Below are positions 45,340 through 54,538 of a stretch of 64,000 nt of DNA, one piece after another. Position 1 is the stretch's first letter; each line of letters begins with the position of its first letter. The position numbers and the translations under genes are program-made. The stretch is from Ignavibacteriales bacterium (GTDB taxonomy: Bacteria; Bacteroidota; Ignavibacteria; UBA10030; SZUA-254). The notes beneath the pieces are model-generated. The model was not told where the DNA came from and did no database searches. It worked only from the letters and a program-made list of their open reading frames with translations. The DNA is taken from contig JACRMQ010000006.1 of NCBI GenBank assembly GCA_016214905.1, forward strand, positions 726,510 through 790,509, in the 5' to 3' direction.

Positions 45340-47589
45340 ATGAATTTGAATACGACAATATTCCATAATAAATGGTCGGCATTTTTAATATTGGCGGGCG
45401 TATCTATTGTCGCCTTTTTTCCCTTATTAAATAATAACTTCGTCAATTACGACGATCCGGGATACATCACACAAAATCAGAACGTTCGGTCGGGCATTTC
45501 ATTAAAAACGATTGTGTGGGCATTCAAATCAAATGAACAATCGAACTGGCACCCGCTAACTTGGATGTCTCATGCACTTGATTATCAGTTATTCGGATTG
45601 AATCCGACCTACCACCATCTCATGAATCTTTTATTGCATATCATCAGTTCCGTTCTACTTTTTATATTTCTAAAAAAAGCGACCGATTCGCATTGGCAAA
45701 GTTTATTTGTTGCAGTCGTGTTTGCTATACATCCCCTCCATGTTGAGTCGGTTGCATGGGCATCTGAGAGGAAAGATGTATTGAGCGGATTATTCTGGAT
45801 GCTTACCATGTGGGCGTATATACGCTATCGTCAGGTGCCTGGTTTATCCCGTTACATGTTGGTGTTATTTTTGTTCTCATTAGGGATTTTATCAAAGCCA
45901 ATGATAATTACACTTCCATTCGTTTTGATATTGCTCGATTATTGGCCTCTGAATCATTTATCTTTCAAGTCGATGACAGGAAAAAAGGAAAAATATATTA
46001 TTCCAACATCGCTCGTTAATAATATCAAAGATAAAATACCGTTCTTTATTCTTTCGCTCGGTTCAAGTATAATAACATATATCGTTCAGCGTGAGGGTGG
46101 AAGTATGGCGGAATCTGGTGGCTTGTTGTTTAAAGATAGGTTGTTCAACGCGGTATTATCATACTCAAAATACATTGTTAAAACATTTATCCCAACCGAT
46201 CTTTCTGTGTTTTATCCTCATCCCGCGAATAATATAAATCTGCTTTTAGTATTTTTTTCATTTATAATTCTTCTTTCATTCACGTGGTTTGTCTGGAAAC
46301 GAAGATCAACTCTCCCATTTTTATTCGTCGGATGGTTTTGGTTTCTTGGAACACTGGTACCGGTGATAGGCATTGTTCAAGTGGGATTACAGTCTATGGC
46401 AGATCGTTATATGTATTTACCTATGATCGGATTAACAATTACTATAGCATGGGGATTGCCGATATTCCTCCGACGCCACATACAAAATCCGAAGCATATC
46501 TTTACTTTCGGATTCGTAGCCGTTTCACTCATGATGACATTCGTGGCAAGAACACAAACAGAATATTGGAAAGATAGCAAAACATTATTTCAACATGCGC
46601 TTTCGGTAACTTCGGATAACGATATCGCTTACACGAATTTAGGTGTTGATTATGCTGATTCAGGAAAACATCGCGATGCTGTTTATAATTTACGAAAAGC
46701 GTACCAGCTCAAACCCAATGAAGTCGGAATTCGCAGCAATCTCGCGAAAGCTTTGGCTTCGATAGGTGAATATGATGAAGCACTCGATCACTATAACTGG
46801 TTGCTAAAAAAAGTAAAACCCGATCCGAGATTATACTTAAGAATCGGAAATGTGCATGCGGATGAAGGAAGGTACGATGAAGCGGTGGTATATTTTCTCA
46901 AATCGATCGAACTGGATTCATCGAATGCTTTTACACATTGTCAGTTAGGAGAGGTTTACATATATCAGGGAAAGTACATCGAAGCGAAACAGGAGTGCAC
47001 ACGGGCTTTACAGATCGATAGCACATATGCTGAAGCGCATAATATCCTAGGAGTACTGGCCGGTAAGCAGCAGCAATACGATTTGGCACTTGATGAATTT
47101 TCTGAAGCGATAAGGTTAGATTCATTAAACTCAGATTATTACACCGATCTTGGGGTATTGTACGATAAGATGAATCAATTCTCTAATTCGGAATATGCTT
47201 ATAAAAAAGCAATCGCATTAAATCAGAATAATCTCGATGCGTGTTTTAATTTAGGATTAATATATGGTAAACAAAAAAAATATCACGAAGCAGAAGATCA
47301 GTGGAGACGCATAATCTTAATTGATACGGTTTCGATTAATGTCCGGATGAACTTAGCAATGCTTTATGAAGTTCAAGATAAAAAGATACAAGCTCTTGAT
47401 CAGTATGTAAAAATTATACGTATGGAAAAAAAGAACGCGGTGGCTTATTATTTCGCCGGAATATTATTCGAAAAGTTGAACAAATTATCTGAAGCGGAGG
47501 AACATTTCAGGGGAGCAATAAAAATCGCACCAACCTATCGCGATCCCCAGATCGCTCTTCAGAGGATTCTATCATCCAAAAATAAATGA
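45340..47589 (+). CDS. TMTC-like polytopic membrane protein with TPR domain
   Basis: In this 749-residue protein, residues ~15-415 contain about ten or more membrane helices with motifs typical of the TMTC/GT-C-like family: NYDDPGYITQN (acidic pair in the first loop), SNWHPLTWMSHALDYQLFG, AIHPLHVESVAWASERKD and SKPMIITLPFVLILLDYWP. Residues ~427-745 are about nine TPR units (AYTNLGVDYADSGKHRDAV and following). Eukaryotic TMTCs are O-mannosyltransferases; bacterial relatives are untested, so glycosyltransfer is only a possibility. It follows the RND pump gene by 24 nt and may be in the same transcript. Confidence 0.82.
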   Translation: MNLNTTIFHNKWSAFLILAGVSIVAFFPLLNNNFVNYDDPGYITQNQNVRSGISLKTIVWAFKSNEQSNWHPLTWMSHALDYQLFGLNPTYHHLMNLLLHIISSVLLFIFLKKATDSHWQSLFVAVVFAIHPLHVESVAWASERKDVLSGLFWMLTMWAYIRYRQVPGLSRYMLVLFLFSLGILSKPMIITLPFVLILLDYWPLNHLSFKSMTGKKEKYIIPTSLVNNIKDKIPFFILSLGSSIITYIVQREGGSMAESGGLLFKDRLFNAVLSYSKYIVKTFIPTDLSVFYPHPANNINLLLVFFSFIILLSFTWFVWKRRSTLPFLFVGWFWFLGTLVPVIGIVQVGLQSMADRYMYLPMIGLTITIAWGLPIFLRRHIQNPKHIFTFGFVAVSLMMTFVARTQTEYWKDSKTLFQHALSVTSDNDIAYTNLGVDYADSGKHRDAVYNLRKAYQLKPNEVGIRSNLAKALASIGEYDEALDHYNWLLKKVKPDPRLYLRIGNVHADEGRYDEAVVYFLKSIELDSSNAFTHCQLGEVYIYQGKYIEAKQECTRALQIDSTYAEAHNILGVLAGKQQQYDLALDEFSEAIRLDSLNSDYYTDLGVLYDKMNQFSNSEYAYKKAIALNQNNLDACFNLGLIYGKQKKYHEAEDQWRRIILIDTVSINVRMNLAMLYEVQDKKIQALDQYVKIIRMEKKNAVAYYFAGILFEKLNKLSEAEEHFRGAIKIAPTYRDPQIALQRILSSKNK

Positions 47590-47869
47590 TCGATCTTGCC
47601 GGGCGTAGTGAATCCTGTTGAATAAAATATATTCGCACCATCAATCCGCGATCTCAAATTGTAAGCAAAAATCTTAATTGAAGATTCTACAATCTTCGAT
47701 TTCATTCTTTCAAAATAATTACCCGTAAAAAAATCACATCGTAAATATCTTCGTTTCTTTCTGATTTAAGCAATATCTATAGCGCATACTTGCTTACCCG
47801 GGATGGCATGTAATTGGACTTTATAAGCATCAAGACAAAAAAATGCTTTATAAAGGGGAAAGTTTGAGT

Positions 47870-50800
47870 ATGGAAATAAGATTCAACCGGCACAGATCTA
47901 ATTCATTTATACCGGTACGATTGATCTGTTTAATGATTTTTTTAACTTCAACACTATCGGTTGCGTCTATTCCACCACATCCGCGAGTCGAAGAACTAAT
48001 AAAAAAAGGTCTTGCGAAACTACCATATCAATTAGCGTATAAAACAGAGGCCGAACTAAGGGGAATTAACGCTCCGTCAAAAATCAGTTATCTGAATAAG
48101 AATCAAAATCTAAAATCGGTTTTTGGATCTTCATTCCGCACACTCGCAATCCTCGTCCAATTCAATGATCAAACGGCTCAGACAAATCCGGGTTATTATG
48201 ATACTTTGCTATTTGGTGCAACGGGCAAAACGTTGAATAATTATTATGGTGAAATATCATACGGACAAATGGATATAATAACTGTGAACCTTCCATCAGG
48301 ATGTGGATGGATGAATGTAAAAGAATCGTATAGTTATTATGTTGATGGGCAAAATGGTTTTGGCACTTATCCGAAAAACGCGCAAAAACTAGTTGAAGAG
48401 GTAGTCACTGTAGCTGATTCCTTTATTGACTACTCGAAGTACGACAACGATGGTGATGGATTTGTTGATGCTTTATTTATTATCCATTCCGGAAGCGGAG
48501 CTGAGTTCACAGGTAGTGTGAACGATATTTGGTCGCATCAATGGAGCACAAATTCACCTTTACAATTAGATGGCGTGAATATTTATAGGTATTCAATGGA
48601 ACCGGAATATTGGATACAACCGGGAGATATGACTTGCGGTGTGTTCGCTCATGAAATGGGACATTCTGTTTTCAATCTTCCCGATTTATATGATTATGGT
48701 CAGGATTCAAAAGGGCTTGGCAGGTGGAGCTTAATGGCATCGGGTAGCTGGAACGGTTCATTAGGCGATTCTCCCGCGCATCCCGACGCGTGGTCGAGAA
48801 TGAAAATGGGTTTTGTTCAACCAATAACGGTTACTGAAAACCTTCTTGATTATTCCATCCCGAATATTGTAGACAGTTCGATAATAATTAGATTATCTCC
48901 GAATAATAGTACGGAATATTTTTTATTGGAGAACAGATTGAAAAAAGGATTTGATTCAGCTTTGAGGGGAGAGGGATTACTTATTTATCACATCGATGAA
49001 TCGCAATCTACGAATTCTAACCAATGGTATCCATCGAGAACATCGAGCGGTCATTACATGATTGCTTTGGAACAGGCAGACGGCAATTATGACCTTGAAA
49101 AAAACCTCAATTCGGGCGATGCATCCGACCCGTTCCCAGGCAACCTGCGAAAATATTTTTTTAACAGCACATCCCTTCCTGGTGCCAATGAATACAATGA
49201 TACTACTTCAGGTATCGCGGTCACCAACATCAGAAAAAATGGATCGACTATCGTTGTTAATTTGTTCGGCTCTAATTCCAATGCGAATATTAATATGTCT
49301 CCCTCAACTCTGGAAATGATTTGTAATCTGAATTCCATTGTTTCAAAAAATATTATGCTTACCAACAACGGTGGTGAAGATGCAAAATATTCGTTAACAA
49401 TCGATACTATGCAGGCATTAATATCGCGCGGTATGTATATAAGATCGAACGGAATTGAGTTCCAATCAATCGAAGGAACAATATATCCGGGTGATTCAAA
49501 CTCGGTGGATATCTCGATCTCAGCTATTGATTTAGCAGAGGGTAATTATTCTACAAATTTATTTTTACAATATGATGGTAAAACATATTTTCTCCCGGTC
49601 AACTTAACAATCTTGGGTACTGATCAAAGTGTATCAGTTGTAACTCAAGTTGAATACGGTTGGAATATTGTCTCAACACCCGTTACAGTTCGCAACGATA
49701 GCGTAAAGGTAATTTATCCTTCAGCAAAAAGTCGGGCGTATGCCTATTCTCCGGGAGGGGGCTTTATTCCAAGTTCGACCCTGCAAGCTGGAATTGGATA
49801 TTGGATGAAATCCGCATCTACTGAATTCGTGTCAATTACCGGAATCCCAATAGACACAATTTCGGTAGTTGTAAAAGAAGGTTGGAATTTAATCGGATCT
49901 GCAACATCTCCATATCAATTAATAAATATCGGACAATATCCTGCCGAGATCATTGATTCAAAAATTTATGGTTTTCAAAATGGATACTATCCTGCAGATA
50001 CTCTGATGCCTGGGAAAGGATATTGGTTGAAAATAAAACAGGATGGTTTGTTAAAGATTTATCATAATGTATCGAGTGCTTTACATAAAGTTGTTTCCGA
50101 TTCAGAAGAATCATCAGACAAAATTGGTAAATTCACATTCACGACTAAAAATCAATCACGTAAAGAGTTATACCTTATTGGTGTCAGCAACAATCATAAT
50201 GTTCGATCGTATGAATTGCCACCGGTTCCACCCGAAGGAATATTTGATGTCAGATTTTCATCCTCCATACCCGGATCATTTGGAAGTTGGGCAACAGAAA
50301 TCGGTTCTTATTCACACGATGATAATTCAGTTGAGATACTTATTAATAGTGATGATTATCCCATAGAGATTACATATACCGGAGTAAAAGTTTCATTAAC
50401 CGAGATGGTTGATGGAGTTCCGACTTTATCGCACCAATTATTCGTGGACGGAAAAGTTACGATAAACGATTCGAGAGTTAAATCGTTTACCATTTATTAT
50501 GATAAGCAGGAAGTGGCGCCACAGGAATTCAAATTATTACAAAATTATCCAAATCCTTTTAACCCATCGACAATTATCAATTATCAATTGCCAATTGACG
50601 ATTATGTAACCATTAAGGTATACAATATACTGGGAGAAGAAGTGGCAATATTGGTGGACGGATTTGAAACATCTGGATATAAGGCAATTAGGTTCGATGG
50701 TTCTAATCTTCCAAGTGGTGTTTACTATGTTCGGATGAGGGTAGATGTCTCAACCGGTTCAACATTTAACGATACGAAGAAAATTATATTGACGAAGTAA
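47870..50800 (+). CDS. M6-family metalloprotease with module A and T9SS tail
   Basis: The frame opens at ATG 47843, but AAAGGGGAAA (47852-47861) fits initiation at ATG 47870; length is then 976. The signal segment ends near LSVASIPP. The catalytic domain has ILVQFNDQ, YYGEISYGQMDI, a Ca-loop-like YDNDGDGFVDALF, the zinc motif HEMGHSVFNLPDLYD at about residue 261 and a Met-turn LMASGSW, as in immune-inhibitor-A-type M6 peptidases. Module A follows from about residue 593 (GWNIVSTP, GIGYWMK, GWNLIGSA, GKGYWLK, LPPVPPEGIFDVRF). The T9SS tail (QNYPNPFNPSTIINY ... KKIILTK) ends it. It is a likely extracellular protease. The 47590-47842 gap holds a weak hairpin (47680-47697) only. Confidence 0.9.
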   Translation: MEIRFNRHRSNSFIPVRLICLMIFLTSTLSVASIPPHPRVEELIKKGLAKLPYQLAYKTEAELRGINAPSKISYLNKNQNLKSVFGSSFRTLAILVQFNDQTAQTNPGYYDTLLFGATGKTLNNYYGEISYGQMDIITVNLPSGCGWMNVKESYSYYVDGQNGFGTYPKNAQKLVEEVVTVADSFIDYSKYDNDGDGFVDALFIIHSGSGAEFTGSVNDIWSHQWSTNSPLQLDGVNIYRYSMEPEYWIQPGDMTCGVFAHEMGHSVFNLPDLYDYGQDSKGLGRWSLMASGSWNGSLGDSPAHPDAWSRMKMGFVQPITVTENLLDYSIPNIVDSSIIIRLSPNNSTEYFLLENRLKKGFDSALRGEGLLIYHIDESQSTNSNQWYPSRTSSGHYMIALEQADGNYDLEKNLNSGDASDPFPGNLRKYFFNSTSLPGANEYNDTTSGIAVTNIRKNGSTIVVNLFGSNSNANINMSPSTLEMICNLNSIVSKNIMLTNNGGEDAKYSLTIDTMQALISRGMYIRSNGIEFQSIEGTIYPGDSNSVDISISAIDLAEGNYSTNLFLQYDGKTYFLPVNLTILGTDQSVSVVTQVEYGWNIVSTPVTVRNDSVKVIYPSAKSRAYAYSPGGGFIPSSTLQAGIGYWMKSASTEFVSITGIPIDTISVVVKEGWNLIGSATSPYQLINIGQYPAEIIDSKIYGFQNGYYPADTLMPGKGYWLKIKQDGLLKIYHNVSSALHKVVSDSEESSDKIGKFTFTTKNQSRKELYLIGVSNNHNVRSYELPPVPPEGIFDVRFSSSIPGSFGSWATEIGSYSHDDNSVEILINSDDYPIEITYTGVKVSLTEMVDGVPTLSHQLFVDGKVTINDSRVKSFTIYYDKQEVAPQEFKLLQNYPNPFNPSTIINYQLPIDDYVTIKVYNILGEEVAILVDGFETSGYKAIRFDGSNLPSGVYYVRMRVDVSTGSTFNDTKKIILTK

Positions 50801-50867
50801 ACATAACACCGTTATCTGACACTGATTGACTCTAGAAGATACCGGATGTTATCATTGTTGCCCACAT

Positions 50868-50904
50868 AAAAGTGTTAGTGGTTTAAAATCACTGACACTT
50901 TTTT
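50868..50904 (+). terminator. Intrinsic terminator before glnA
   Basis: AAAAGTGTTAGTG (50868-50880) and CACTGACACTTTT (50890-50902) pair over 13 bp with one G-U, 9-nt loop, then Ts. It closes the protease gene. Confidence 0.85.
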
Positions 50905-50975
50905 ATTTTTGAATAAAGAAGTATATTTAACAACCTAAACGATATTCCCTTTTATTTAAGTATTCTGAAGATTAT

Positions 50976-52358
50976 ATGGATAAATTATTGTTAAAAAGAT
51001 GCAACGATCTTATTAAGAAAAATAAAATCGAGATGATCGACTTGAAATGTATCGATCTAACCGGATATCTCCATCATATTACGCTCCCTGTATCCGAAAA
51101 TATTCTCATCAAATTGCTTGCCGAGGGGGTTGGCTTTGACGGCTCGAGTTATGGTTTCAGGAAAGTGGAAAACAGCGATATGATCTTGATTCCCGATCTA
51201 ACTACCGCCGTTGTTGATCCGTTCAGGTCAACACCGACGCTAAGTTTTTTCGCGAATATACTTTTAACGGACGAAAAAAGATCGCCGTTTTCGCAGGATG
51301 GCAGGTATCTTGCTCGGCAGGCAGAAACAATTTTAAAAAAGATAACCGGTTTGGATCAATCGTGGTGGGGACCGGAATTTGAATTTTACATTTTCCACAA
51401 AGTCCGTTTCGATACTCGCACCGCTTCTTCGTTTTACGAAGTTGAACATGCCGAAGAATTTTTCCGCAACGCTTATCATGCCGCGAATCCGTTCGATGTC
51501 TACGATGATTTCAGAGATGATGCCTGTAAGCTTCTCAAGCAATTCGGTGTCAAGGTGAAATATCATCATCATGAAACGGGTGAGAGGGGACAGCAGGAAA
51601 TTGAAACATATTTTACAGATTTACTTTCCACAGCGGACAATATTGTAACAGTCAAATACGCGTTGTTCAATTTAGCCCGCCAACGCGATCTATTCATTAC
51701 ATTCATGCCGAAGCCAATGTATCAACAGCCGGGGAATGGATTGCATCTTCATTTATTCATGACAAAAAATGGGAAGAACGCATTTTATAAAAAGGGGGAG
51801 TATGGAAATGTTAATCAAGTTGGTCGGTATTTCATCGGCGGGATGTTGAAACACGGATCCGCGCTCTCTGCATTTACAAATCCGAGCACGAATTCGTACA
51901 AACGGCTCGTTCCCGGTTTTGAAGCTCCTGTTGCCCTCACTTATGGAACGGGGAACAGAGCATCGGCAATAAGAATTCCAAAATATGTAAACGATCCTGA
52001 ATCGACTCGGTTTGAGTACCGTCCGCCTGATGCTACTGCCAATCCGTATCTGTGCCTGACTGCAATGTTGCTTGCGGGTATAGACGGTGTAGTAAATAAA
52101 ATTGATCCGGTAAAAGAAGGTTTTGGTCCGTTCGATAAAAATATTCATGACGATAGTTTGAAAGATCATATCCATTTCCTGCCAAGAAATTTAGCCGAAG
52201 CGTTAGACGCGCTAGCGGTTGATAACGGATTCTTGAAGAGGGGGAATTTATTTTCAGATGAATTGTTAGATCAATGGGTGAATATCAAACAACAGGAGAT
52301 CAAATCAATCGGTACCATGCCGCATCCGTTTGAATTCAAATTATATTTTAATCTATAA
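50976..52358 (+). CDS. glnA: Glutamine synthetase type I, without adenylylation motif
   Basis: This 460-residue protein makes glutamine from glutamate, ammonia and ATP. Catalytic motifs are present: GFDGSS, WGPEFEFYIF, GERGQQEIE, GNGLHLHLF, NPSTNSYKRLVPGFEAPV, GNRASAIRIP and FEYRPPDATANPYLCL. The region that carries the adenylylated tyrosine (NLYDLP-type) in GSI-beta enzymes reads GPFDKNIHDDS instead, so GlnE-type control is unlikely. Its length matches the shorter GSI-alpha class. The glucan phosphorylase gene starts 44 nt after its stop. Confidence 0.92.
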   Translation: MDKLLLKRCNDLIKKNKIEMIDLKCIDLTGYLHHITLPVSENILIKLLAEGVGFDGSSYGFRKVENSDMILIPDLTTAVVDPFRSTPTLSFFANILLTDEKRSPFSQDGRYLARQAETILKKITGLDQSWWGPEFEFYIFHKVRFDTRTASSFYEVEHAEEFFRNAYHAANPFDVYDDFRDDACKLLKQFGVKVKYHHHETGERGQQEIETYFTDLLSTADNIVTVKYALFNLARQRDLFITFMPKPMYQQPGNGLHLHLFMTKNGKNAFYKKGEYGNVNQVGRYFIGGMLKHGSALSAFTNPSTNSYKRLVPGFEAPVALTYGTGNRASAIRIPKYVNDPESTRFEYRPPDATANPYLCLTAMLLAGIDGVVNKIDPVKEGFGPFDKNIHDDSLKDHIHFLPRNLAEALDALAVDNGFLKRGNLFSDELLDQWVNIKQQEIKSIGTMPHPFEFKLYFNL

Positions 52359-52402
52359 TGCCGGGTTGTGATTTGTTTAGTAAATGTACAGGAAATGTGT
52401 AA

Positions 52403-54535
52403 ATGAGGAAAGGTAGTCTGGTGAAAAAGAATGATAAAGATGTGAAAGCAATTTTAAAACGACTCGATACCCTGGCATCTAACTTATGGTGGAGCTGGAA
52501 TCCCCGTGCGCAGGAAATATTTAAAGAGTTTTCACCTCTTATATGGGAAGCGACCAACCATAATCCAATCGCGATACGAAAACAATTTTCCGAGACCGAG
52601 TTATGTGCCCGCCTTGGCGACAAAGATTTTCTTGAACGACTGCTATCGGTGCTCGAGAGCTTTGAAGATTATATGGATGCAAAACATATCACAGGAAAAA
52701 AATCCAAAGCACAAGTTGCATATTTCTGCGCTGAATTTGGTCTTCACGAATGCTTGCCATTTTATTCAGGCGGTCTCGGTATTCTTGCGGGCGATCATGT
52801 TAAATCGGCGAGCGATCTCGGCATCCCTTTAATCGGTGTTGGGTTATTCTACCGCCAAGGTTATTTCAGCCAGCATATCGATCCTAATGGAAATCAGTTG
52901 GAAAATTATCCAACAACCGATCCTGCTAACGTTCCAGTTGAGTTGGTTCTGGATCAAAGCGGTAAACCGCTTATCTGCAGCGTAACGATAGGAACAAGTG
53001 TAGTTCATTTTCAGGGATGGAAAGTTAATGTTGGTCGGTGCAAAATATATTTGCTTGATACCGATGTACCCGAAAATGATGAACATTTCAGAGGTCTTAC
53101 TGCACTCGCATACGGTGGAGATGTCAATACAAGAATCAGGCAGGAAATTGTTCTGGGGATTGGCGGTGTCAGGTTCCTGCGAGCACTGGGAATATCTCCT
53201 TCGGTATTTCATATGAACGAAGGTCATGCTGCATTTCTTACGCTTGAATTGTATCGCGAACAGCTTTTAAAAAATATTCCTAAACAAAAAGCGAAACAAA
53301 TCGTTCGTGATCAATGTATTTTTACCACTCACACACCCGTACCAGCAGGACATGACAGATTCCCCGCCGACTTGATTGAGTTCACACTGAAACCGTTTGC
53401 CGACTGGATGAAAATCTCTATTAAAGAATTGATGCGATGCGGGCAAACCGTGAATATGGAAGAGAAGGGTGAGTTTGTAATGACCATATTAGGTCTAAAA
53501 TTCTCGCGTGCCGCCAACGGAGTTAGCGACAAGCATGGGCAGATATCGCGTTTGATGTGGAGCGATTTGTATCCGGGAGTAAAAGCGAGTAAAGTGCCGA
53601 TTGGTCATATTACAAATGGAGTGCATATAACAAGCTGGACAACCTGCAGGTCGTGGGAATTCTGGGAGAGGCATAATTCGCACAAATGGAAAGATCATCT
53701 CAATGATCCGAAATTCTGGAAGCACGTTACTAATCCTAAAATAGTTTCTGATGAAGAATTGTGGGCACTGCGATACGAGCAACGACGCGATCTAATCGAG
53801 TTTATACGCTCGCGAGCACGGAATAAAAAAACAATCGGAGGAGCCGTTGGCGAAGAGGCGTTGTATCGACTTCTATCGTTCGATGCGCTGACGATAGGAT
53901 TTGCCCGGAGATTCGCGCCATACAAACGGGCGTTGTTATTGTTCTCTGATCTTGTAAAAGCACAAGAACTTTTCGATGATCCTCGACGACCAATTCAGAT
54001 AATATTTGCCGGGAAAGCACACCCGCGTGATAATGATGGGAAGGAATTTCTGAACCGTGTAATTGCCATGACCCATAATCCGCCTTTCCTCGGAAAAGTG
54101 ATATTTCTCGAAAATTATGATATGAATGTCGCGCGACATATGATCGCGGGGTGCGACATTTGGTTAAACAATCCAAGAAGACCGTTGGAAGCGAGCGGAA
54201 CCAGCGGACAAAAAATTGCAATCAACGGTGGACTGCATTTAAGCATTTTAGATGGTTGGTGGAGTGAAGCCTACAACGGGAAGAACGGATGGGCAATCGG
54301 AGAAAAAGTTAAAGACAGCTATTCTCCGGAAGAAATTGATAAGCGCGATGCCGATTCACTCTATCAGATATTGAGCAATGAGCTTATCCCGACATTTTAC
54401 CAACGCGATAAAAATGGGATTCCACGAAAATGGGTAGATAGAATCAGAAATGCCATGCGAACGATCATTCCCGTTTACAACACTCACCGAATGGTGATGG
54501 AGTATTCGAAGAAATATTATTTCCCGAAAAAATAA
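52403..54535 (+). CDS. Alpha-glucan phosphorylase (GT35, DUF3417-type)
   Basis: This 710-residue protein cleaves glucose-1-phosphate from glycogen or maltodextrin. The N-terminus has the DUF3417-like LASNLWWSWNPRAQEIF; then AYFCAEFGLHECLPFYSGGLGILAGDH, FHMNEGHAAF and TTHTPVPAGHDRF, all typical of the short thermophile-type GlgP. The PLP lysine lies in GTSGQK (about residue 603), followed by LSILDGWWSEAY. Family members with this layout often run to ~850 residues, so this one is on the short side but has no obvious break. Its 3' end meets the GH31 gene head-on with a 3-nt gap. Confidence 0.9.
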   Translation: MRKGSLVKKNDKDVKAILKRLDTLASNLWWSWNPRAQEIFKEFSPLIWEATNHNPIAIRKQFSETELCARLGDKDFLERLLSVLESFEDYMDAKHITGKKSKAQVAYFCAEFGLHECLPFYSGGLGILAGDHVKSASDLGIPLIGVGLFYRQGYFSQHIDPNGNQLENYPTTDPANVPVELVLDQSGKPLICSVTIGTSVVHFQGWKVNVGRCKIYLLDTDVPENDEHFRGLTALAYGGDVNTRIRQEIVLGIGGVRFLRALGISPSVFHMNEGHAAFLTLELYREQLLKNIPKQKAKQIVRDQCIFTTHTPVPAGHDRFPADLIEFTLKPFADWMKISIKELMRCGQTVNMEEKGEFVMTILGLKFSRAANGVSDKHGQISRLMWSDLYPGVKASKVPIGHITNGVHITSWTTCRSWEFWERHNSHKWKDHLNDPKFWKHVTNPKIVSDEELWALRYEQRRDLIEFIRSRARNKKTIGGAVGEEALYRLLSFDALTIGFARRFAPYKRALLLFSDLVKAQELFDDPRRPIQIIFAGKAHPRDNDGKEFLNRVIAMTHNPPFLGKVIFLENYDMNVARHMIAGCDIWLNNPRRPLEASGTSGQKIAINGGLHLSILDGWWSEAYNGKNGWAIGEKVKDSYSPEEIDKRDADSLYQILSNELIPTFYQRDKNGIPRKWVDRIRNAMRTIIPVYNTHRMVMEYSKKYYFPKK

Positions 54536-54538
54536 AAG

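Noticed and set aside
47590-47842. Terminator at GAAGATT-CTAC-AATCTTC (47680-47697)
   Set aside because: Stem of only 7 A/T-rich bp, about 90 nt after the stop, and no clean T-tract.
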